The notes beneath the pieces are model-generated. The model was not told the origin of the DNA. It did not search any database and saw only the letters and a list, made by a program, of their open reading frames with translations. From Thermoplasmata archaeon (lineage in GTDB: Archaea > Thermoplasmatota > Thermoplasmata > Thermoplasmatales > Thermoplasmataceae), in the NCBI GenBank assembly GCA_021847855.1, contig JAJZOT010000029.1, positions 1 through 10,271 on the forward strand: a DNA stretch of 10,271 nt. The letters run 5' to 3'. This document shows positions 5,851 through 10,271 of the stretch, piece after piece. The stretch's first letter is position 1, and each line of letters opens with the position of its first letter. A program made the translations under genes and the position numbers.

Positions 5851-6339
5851 ATGACAGATCAAAAAAAGGCAAACAAAGAGGAAAAAGAAGAGAAAACGCA
5901 GGAAGAAGAACATACCCAGAACATTTCCGTTAAAGGCATCAAGAGGGATGTTTACGACAAAGTTTCACAGATAGCCAAACTGACAGGAAGAACACTCGGT
6001 GAGGTGACAAATGAGGCATATAAATCACTCATCGGTGCATTTGACGGGGCCGGACACATTTCAAGAAATTTTAGGGAAGGCCTTGCAGGCAGCGTGTCAA
6101 GGTACGTGGAGAACATCAAAAATCTTGATCTCACTAAGAAGGACCTTGAAGAGATTGGTCACAAGACGGTATTCAAGAACATAGATAATCTGGTTCTAGT
6201 CGATGTCGATGATGAAACTTTTGATAGGTACGTTGATGCAATAATAAACGTAAAAGTTCTTAGCATTCCAGCTTCACTCAAGAAGTCGAAAGTACTGCTG
6301 AAGTGCAGCTACGTTGATTCCATCAACCAAGGGAAATAA
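5851..6339 (+). CDS. Ribbon-helix-helix (CopG/Arc-like) DNA-binding protein with extra C-terminal domain
   Basis: The protein has 162 residues. Residues 5-20 are a charged tail rich in Lys and Glu. Residues 23-62 fit a ribbon-helix-helix unit: strand NISVKGI (24-30), helix RDVYDKVSQIAKLTG (32-46), then TLGEVTNEAYKSLIGAF as the second helix. Such proteins bind DNA as dimers through the paired strands. Residues 63-162 form an additional domain that I do not recognise. It has a helical part (about 70-105) and a beta-rich part containing VFKNIDNLVLVDVDDETFDR and VKVLSIPASLKKSKVLL, possibly for ligand sensing or oligomerisation. The same frame continues upstream to 5620, but that part reads antisense to the neighbouring gene, and the TATA box supports 5851. 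Repeated half-sites over its promoter suggest autoregulation. Its 3' end is 6 nt from the convergent trmG10-like gene. Confidence 0.75.
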   Translation: MTDQKKANKEEKEEKTQEEEHTQNISVKGIKRDVYDKVSQIAKLTGRTLGEVTNEAYKSLIGAFDGAGHISRNFREGLAGSVSRYVENIKNLDLTKKDLEEIGHKTVFKNIDNLVLVDVDDETFDRYVDAIINVKVLSIPASLKKSKVLLKCSYVDSINQGK

Positions 6340-6345
6340 AACCCA

Positions 6346-7311
6346 TTATTTTTTTCTCAGCACAGTGAAGTATCTGGTTAGTGATTTGTGCTGCGGAACG
6401 GGCACCATGGAGACAAGGCTGAAAAATTCCTTGGAGAGTTCCAGAAGGCCGGAGTCACCGACAATTAAGGCGCAATGGGCTTTATCCGCGAGAAGGTTAT
6501 GAAACGCGGCAAAGGACTCATGATAAAGTTGATCGATATTGTCTCCGTGAAGTGAGGAATTCCTGCCATACGGCATATCTGTAATTATGGCAGCCGCCTT
6601 CTCATCCAGATCTAGTTCGGATACGCTGCTACGTATGATCTTTGCATCCGAATACCCGAAATACTTGAGGTTCAGTCTCGCTCCCATTACCATCGAGAGG
6701 GAGATGTCACTGCCGACTATTCTTCTCCCCATCAATGCGGCTTCAATCAGAATTCCTCCGGTTCCGCAAAAAGGGTCAATAACAAGATCGCCAGGTCTTG
6801 TCATGGATACGTTAACGAGATACCTACCAAATTTTGGATGGAGAGAAACCGGAGAAAAAAATGGGCGCATGGGGGCCCTTCTTTGTTCAAGCTCTTTCCT
6901 GTCTCGTTCATAACGGATTATGCAGAGATACCAGCGGTCCGCTCTGATCACTCTTACGACAAAGTCAGGTTCAGTGAATGATACCCTCCCCTCCGCCTGA
7001 AGAATTGACCCAATGGCAGACTCGGTATAAGCTGCTGATGCACTGGAATACTGTTTCAGTCGAACATAATACTTGCCTTCCGGTATACGTCTGCTGTCAA
7101 AATCCTCAGGCTTATCCGTAACCTGAATGATTTCGCTAACGGTGTTTACAAAGGATGACTGCGTCACGGTTTTCCAGTTTCCGCTTATTATAAAGATCTG
7201 TTTAACCCGGCCTTCTATTGCAAAATCGCCGAAATTATAGCTTAACGCACTTATTTCATTGCCGAGAAGATCAAGATTTAGCGAACTGCATTCAAGTATA
7301 TATCTTGGCAT
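6346..7311 (-). CDS. tRNA (guanine10-N2)-methyltransferase, TrmG10/Trm11 type
   Basis: The 321-residue protein has the layout of archaeal TrmG10. A divergent THUMP region (about 55-135) is followed by the linker segment RRAPMRPFFSPVSLHPKFGRYLVN at 144-167, whose archaeal form usually reads RPFFHPGSM-PKLAR. Then comes a Rossmann methyltransferase with motif I DPFCGTGG (179-186), Asp202 for SAM ribose and TDMPYG (244-249) as motif IV. DMP in place of DPP occurs in related THUMP methyltransferases such as eukaryotic THUMPD3, so I do not read it as inactivating. The enzyme methylates N2 of G10 in tRNA, giving m2G or m2,2G. It lies 23 nt after rpo11 on the same strand and lacks both a Shine-Dalgarno and a properly spaced TATA box, so it is probably co-transcribed with rpo11. 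The ATG at 7311 is the only plausible early start. Exact target position is inferred from the family. Confidence 0.85.
   Translation of the reverse strand: MPRYILECSSLNLDLLGNEISALSYNFGDFAIEGRVKQIFIISGNWKTVTQSSFVNTVSEIIQVTDKPEDFDSRRIPEGKYYVRLKQYSSASAAYTESAIGSILQAEGRVSFTEPDFVVRVIRADRWYLCIIRYERDRKELEQRRAPMRPFFSPVSLHPKFGRYLVNVSMTRPGDLVIDPFCGTGGILIEAALMGRRIVGSDISLSMVMGARLNLKYFGYSDAKIIRSSVSELDLDEKAAAIITDMPYGRNSSLHGDNIDQLYHESFAAFHNLLADKAHCALIVGDSGLLELSKEFFSLVSMVPVPQHKSLTRYFTVLRKK
6349..6355 (+). terminator. T-run terminator of the ribbon-helix-helix gene
   Basis: Seven T residues begin 10 nt after the stop at 6337-6339 and suit archaeal intrinsic termination. On the other strand the same bases encode the final two lysines of the convergent methyltransferase, so the 3' ends of the two transcripts must overlap. 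Confidence 0.45.
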
Positions 7312-7334
7312 TAGTATTATAACTCAATGGAAGC

Positions 7335-7622
7335 TCAGTTCTTTTTCGTTTCTTTTGCGAGATCCACTGCAAGGTTCTCATAAATTTTACTTAGTTTCTT
7401 TATGGATCTCTTAACAGCTGCCTGGGGTTTCCCTGTCTTGACTTTTACGTATATCTGCGGGTTATCTATTACGGGATGCTTAATATAGTAATGTGACTCA
7501 TCGACCTGTTCATCATGGAGTATCTCCTCTACTATTGGTCTGAGGAGTGCATTATCATAGTTCAGCATCTCTAGTGTCATGGAGTCTTTATCTTTTTCCA
7601 CGACCCTGAATTTGGAATCCAT
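7335..7622 (-). CDS. rpo11: DNA-directed RNA polymerase subunit L (Rpo11)
   Basis: This small subunit pairs with Rpo3 (subunit D) to form the assembly platform of archaeal RNA polymerase, the counterpart of eukaryotic RPB11 and of one bacterial alpha N-terminal domain. The 95 residues are normal length. The conserved core DNALLRPIVEEILHDEQVD (24-42), YYIKHPVIDNPQIYVKVKTG (45-64) and the long C-terminal helix to LAKETKKN are typical of the family. The ATG at 7622 has GAGG 4-8 nt upstream and a TATA element about 24 nt upstream. It is divergent from the aspartate-rich microprotein unit and precedes the trmG10-like gene in an apparent two-gene operon. Confidence 0.93.
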   Translation of the reverse strand: MDSKFRVVEKDKDSMTLEMLNYDNALLRPIVEEILHDEQVDESHYYIKHPVIDNPQIYVKVKTGKPQAAVKRSIKKLSKIYENLAVDLAKETKKN

Positions 7623-7641
7623 GTTCCCTCATTTGAACCAC

Positions 7642-7651
7642 ATATATTATT
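7642..7651 (-). promoter_or_regulatory. TATA element for rpo11
   Basis: AATAATATAT on the minus strand is centred about 24 nt before the rpo11 ATG. The message is leaderless or nearly so; the nearby GAGG might be used if initiation is further upstream. Confidence 0.5.
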
Positions 7652-7762
7652 CTTGTTTATCTGCGTAAGAAGGTAGATTAAAGCACAATGATCTTAATTT
7701 TTACCCACATCATTAAATGGAGTGAGGGACATTGAAAGACATACTGGAAAACAACCTTAAAA

Positions 7763-7770
7763 TATAAATA
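7763..7770 (+). promoter_or_regulatory. TATA box for the aspartate-rich microprotein
   Basis: TATAAATA, within TTAAAATATAAATA (7757-7770), is a near-consensus archaeal TATA box. It predicts transcription starting near 7792, right at the Shine-Dalgarno sequence, so the leader would be about 14 nt. Confidence 0.6.
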
Positions 7771-7791
7771 TGGGTAATATTTGTAGTCAGC

Positions 7792-7800
7792 GAGGAGGTG
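7792..7800 (+). promoter_or_regulatory. Near-perfect Shine-Dalgarno sequence
   Basis: GAGGAGGTG lies 5 nt before the ATG at 7806 and matches the 16S rRNA 3' end over its whole length. It is by far the strongest ribosome site in the window and is the main reason to accept the tiny reading frame that follows. Confidence 0.75.
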
Positions 7801-7805
7801 TCTGT

Positions 7806-7877
7806 ATGTCATTGCTGACCAAGCGCAGGGACTTTGATGATGATGAAGACGATGATGACTACGATGATGACGATTAA
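7806..7877 (+). CDS. Aspartate-rich microprotein, 23 residues, function unknown
   Basis: The frame runs from ATG to TAA and encodes 23 residues: MSLLTKRRDF at the N-terminus, then a tail of Asp with one Glu and one Tyr. In total there are 12 Asp and 1 Glu against 3 basic residues, a formal net charge of about -10. The tail is written with mixed GAT and GAC codons, so it is not one pure trinucleotide repeat. A TATA box, an ideal Shine-Dalgarno at correct spacing and a T-run after the stop make it a complete single-gene unit of about 100 nt. It lies between divergent rpo11 and downstream lhr. I do not recognise the protein. Acidic tails can mimic nucleic acid, bind metal or dock on basic proteins, but none of this is shown. 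A small RNA with a fortuitous frame is the main alternative. Confidence 0.6.
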   Translation: MSLLTKRRDFDDDEDDDDYDDDD

Positions 7878-7886
7878 ACTACCATA

Positions 7887-7893
7887 TTTTTTT
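7887..7893 (+). terminator. T-run terminator after the microprotein
   Basis: Seven consecutive T residues start 10 nt after the microprotein stop. This would end the short transcript before lhr, implying that lhr has its own promoter. Confidence 0.45.
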
Positions 7894-7952
7894 GGATGAA
7901 ATCTAAAATTATTGCTTTTGCTGAATGGATCTGAATTGACAATTATTAAAGG

Positions 7953-10271
7953 ATGAGTTCGTTGGAAAATTTCGATTTGCTGGATAGGCGGATAGTCTCC
8001 ATGCTCGCAGAGAGGGGGATCGAGACTCCTACCGTGCCGCAGGCTCTTGCCATGCGGTCCATAATCGAGGGAAAGGATGTTCTTCTGCTCTCTCCAACAG
8101 GCAGCGGAAAAACGGAAGCTGCGATCCTCCCGCTGATGCACCTTCTCCTGAGGGACAATCCACCTCCGGTCGCCGTGCTCTACATAACGCCCCTGAGGGC
8201 TTTGAATAGAGACATGCTGCAGCGGCTGATTGATTATGGAAGAAAGATCGGGATTTCTGTCCAGGTCAGGCATAGCGACGTAGGGCCAGCAGAAAAGAGA
8301 GAAATACTGAAAAATCCGGCTGGAATACTGATAACGACCCCTGAATCGCTCCAGATCATGCTTAACGGGAAGAATCTGAGAGAACTCATAAGAAATGTGC
8401 GCTACGTTGTTGCAGATGAACTGCATGAGCTTTCTCAGAATGAAAGGGGATCGCAATTTTCACTGGCAATGGAAAGACTGAGGCGCCTTACCGGTGGATT
8501 CCAGGCAGTGGGGTTATCGGCAACAGTGGGAAATGCTGAAGAACTTTCCCGCATGCTTAACGGATCCGGCAATGTCGAGATAATAAAGGCCGCCGTCGAG
8601 AAGAGAATGGACGCTACGGCTGTTATTCCCCAGAGCTCCGACAAATCAGCATCGGAGATCATGGGTTGTGACGAACAGTATGCTGGTGCCATTTTATACA
8701 TCTGGAAGCTTATAGACAGCAATCCCGGAACCATTGTTTTTGTCAATACAAGAAGCATAGCCGAGGACATTTCCTTCAGGATCAGGCTGATGGTCAAAGA
8801 CCCGCCAATAATGGTGCACCATGGATCACTGTCAAGGGATACCCGCGAGTCCGCAGAAAAGGATTTCAAGAGCGGAAAAATCAAGGCAATAATCTCGACC
8901 TCTTCCCTTGAACTGGGCATAGACATCGGACTCGCGAAACTGGTCATCCAGTTCAACTCGCCAAGGCAGATTAACAAGTTACTGCAGAGAGTTGGAAGAT
9001 CAGGGCACAGTCTGGAAAGAATTTCCACAGGAATAGTTGTGTGTACCGACGTGATAGAACTGGAGGAAGCTCTTGCAATAATTGATCAGGCAAATTCCGG
9101 TGTTCTGGAGGATATTCTCATAATGAAGAATTCCCTTGCTACTGTTGCCAACCAGATAATTTCAGATATACACTTTTCAAAGGAAATAGATTCTGAGATG
9201 CTGTTCACCCAGATCACTGCGGCCTATCCATTTCACACCTTTTCGCGCGAAGACTATCAGTCTCTGCTTGATTTTCTTGCTAAAACCAGGAAGATATGGA
9301 ACGATCCGCCAAGCATCCGAAGGAGAGCCGGAACGTTGAGTTATTACCTGGAAAATATTTCCATGATTCCCAGCGAGAAGAACTATCGCGTGATAGACAT
9401 AGGATCTAGAAAATTCATCGGTACCCTGGATGAAAGGTATGTCGTAAATGAGATAGAGCCAGGCAGCTACTTTGTTATCAAGGGATCAACCTGGCGTACT
9501 GTCAGGATAGACGAAGACCGCATTTTTGTGGAAGCCTTTCCCACTGTGGCCATCGCTCCAAAATGGTCTGGAGAGGATATACCGGTTCTACCGGACGTGA
9601 TGGACAAAGTTTCAGAAATGCGGAAGAATAGAAGGATTCCAGAATATGCTGACGCTTTCTCTGCATCCCTCATGAGGGAATGGTATTCTGGGCAGCTTGC
9701 CCTCAAGGAGAGGGTAATAATAGAGACAAAAAATGGAGAGATAATCGTCCAGATCATACTTGGGACAAGGGCAAATTTTGCACTGGCGGAGATAATGACC
9801 AGTTTCCTAGCCTCAGTAACTGGACAAAGCGTTGAGATGGATTATTCCCCATATCACATATACCTGCGCTGTTCCCGCCAGATAACGGCATCAGATGTCG
9901 AGAGAATTATCAAGGGGATAGAACCTGGCAGGCTGGAGGAGTATATCAAGGGCGTTGCCAGGAGGTCCAGGTTTTTCAATCTGGTATTTCTGTACGAAGC
10001 GAAAAAATTCGGTGTCATAAGCAGGGACGCTGACATGAGCCGCATTCGCTTCGAGAAGATAGTGGATTCTTACCTTGACACGCCGGTTTACACAGATTCC
10101 GTGAGGAAGCTGATCACCAACTACATGGATCTAGACTCACTGAGGGGGTTCCTTTCCAGCACAAATGAAATTGAGTTTGTTCTTATGAACAATATTTCGG
10201 GGTCCTCTGGAATTTTCCTCAGGCACTATTCTGAGAAGGTTCTCCCACTTAGGCCGACCAAGTCCATACTT
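7953..10271 (+). CDS. lhr: Lhr-type superfamily 2 ATP-dependent helicase, 3' end cut by window edge
   Basis: The frame is open for 773 codons and has no stop before the edge. Helicase motifs in order: Walker A SPTGSGKT (47-54), Ia TPLRALNRD, TTPES, Walker B DELH (155-158), SAT, IVFVNTRS, motif V STSSLELGID (315-324) and motif VI QRVGRSGH (345-352). The HxLSRDxRExxExxF and QFNSPRQINKLLQRVGRSGH segments are typical of Lhr. After two RecA folds (about 20-385) comes a winged-helix region and the Lhr-specific beta-rich part (WRTVRIDEDRIFVEAFP, YHIYLRCSR). Archaeal Lhr-core enzymes are 3'-5' translocases linked to DNA repair and replication restart. Family length is about 850-950, so the end is missing. 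ATG 7953 is the chosen start; a TTATTAAA only 8 nt upstream does not fit leaderless initiation there, and an ATG at 8001 would lose residues before the PTVPQ motif. Confidence 0.92.
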   Translation, partial: MSSLENFDLLDRRIVSMLAERGIETPTVPQALAMRSIIEGKDVLLLSPTGSGKTEAAILPLMHLLLRDNPPPVAVLYITPLRALNRDMLQRLIDYGRKIGISVQVRHSDVGPAEKREILKNPAGILITTPESLQIMLNGKNLRELIRNVRYVVADELHELSQNERGSQFSLAMERLRRLTGGFQAVGLSATVGNAEELSRMLNGSGNVEIIKAAVEKRMDATAVIPQSSDKSASEIMGCDEQYAGAILYIWKLIDSNPGTIVFVNTRSIAEDISFRIRLMVKDPPIMVHHGSLSRDTRESAEKDFKSGKIKAIISTSSLELGIDIGLAKLVIQFNSPRQINKLLQRVGRSGHSLERISTGIVVCTDVIELEEALAIIDQANSGVLEDILIMKNSLATVANQIISDIHFSKEIDSEMLFTQITAAYPFHTFSREDYQSLLDFLAKTRKIWNDPPSIRRRAGTLSYYLENISMIPSEKNYRVIDIGSRKFIGTLDERYVVNEIEPGSYFVIKGSTWRTVRIDEDRIFVEAFPTVAIAPKWSGEDIPVLPDVMDKVSEMRKNRRIPEYADAFSASLMREWYSGQLALKERVIIETKNGEIIVQIILGTRANFALAEIMTSFLASVTGQSVEMDYSPYHIYLRCSRQITASDVERIIKGIEPGRLEEYIKGVARRSRFFNLVFLYEAKKFGVISRDADMSRIRFEKIVDSYLDTPVYTDSVRKLITNYMDLDSLRGFLSSTNEIEFVLMNNISGSSGIFLRHYSEKVLPLRPTKSIL

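Noticed and set aside
6592..6612. DMPYG instead of DPPYG in the TrmG10-like enzyme as a sign of inactivation
   Set aside because: Related THUMP methyltransferases with DMP or DLP at this motif are known, and all other motifs are intact.
7732..7767. Eleven-residue TTG-started frame with GAGG upstream
   Set aside because: It ends inside the microprotein's TATA box, has no properly spaced promoter and is too short to separate from chance.
7836..7874. GAT/GAC-rich tract as a microsatellite or non-coding repeat
   Set aside because: It mixes GAT, GAC, GAA and TAC codons within a frame that has a strong Shine-Dalgarno and a stop, which fits a coding acidic tail better than simple repeat expansion.
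7809..8456. Minus-strand open frame of 215 codons, and a similar one at 8435-9028
   Set aside because: Both are antisense to lhr, which carries the full set of helicase motifs; the first also runs through the microprotein unit. They are coding shadows.

Overview
The window looks like part of a Thermoplasmatales-type (Thermoplasmata) archaeal chromosome. The support is archaeal RNA polymerase subunit L (Rpo11), an archaeal Lhr helicase, an archaeal TrmG10-type tRNA methyltransferase, and a glucose dehydrogenase that closely resembles, from memory, the Thermoplasma acidophilum enzyme. Several genes also have an AT-rich TATA element centred about 24-26 nt before the start codon, as expected for the leaderless mRNAs common in this group. 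Genes are tightly packed, no gene-free stretch reaches 300 bases, and I saw no tRNA, rRNA, IS element or CRISPR array.

Layout: bases 1-3044 carry a minus-strand cofactor and redox block, read right to left. It holds ribA (GTP cyclohydrolase II), then glucose dehydrogenase and folD as a tightly coupled pair, then nadE running off the left edge. Bases 3140-4348 (minus) encode a SAM-dependent methyltransferase with a C-terminal THUMP-like domain, divergent from purC (4426-5316, plus). Bases 5349-5744 (minus) encode a conserved-looking protein of unknown function. It is divergent from a ribbon-helix-helix protein (5851-6339, plus) whose promoter is packed with repeated GAAATC half-sites. Bases 6346-7622 (minus) hold rpo11 followed by a trmG10-like gene, convergent with the ribbon-helix-helix gene. 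From 7700 onward on the plus strand there is a compact unit for a 23-residue aspartate-rich microprotein with an almost ideal Shine-Dalgarno sequence. It is followed by a long lhr helicase gene that is open at the right edge.

How the genes relate: glucose dehydrogenase (first step of a non-phosphorylative Entner-Doudoroff route) and FolD (one-carbon metabolism) are both NADP-linked, and NadE and RibA make the NAD and flavin cofactor backbones, so the left third has a redox-cofactor theme. PurC is a purine pathway enzyme, and purine synthesis can use the formyl-THF made by FolD. The right half is information processing: transcription (Rpo11), tRNA modification (TrmG10) and nucleic-acid repair or processing (Lhr).

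The most interesting parts are the aspartate-rich microprotein unit, the operator-like repeat cluster before the ribbon-helix-helix gene, the inverted repeat framing the glucose dehydrogenase TATA box, and a Gln-to-Glu change at the active site of FolD. No multi-gene defence system or other obviously new machinery is visible.
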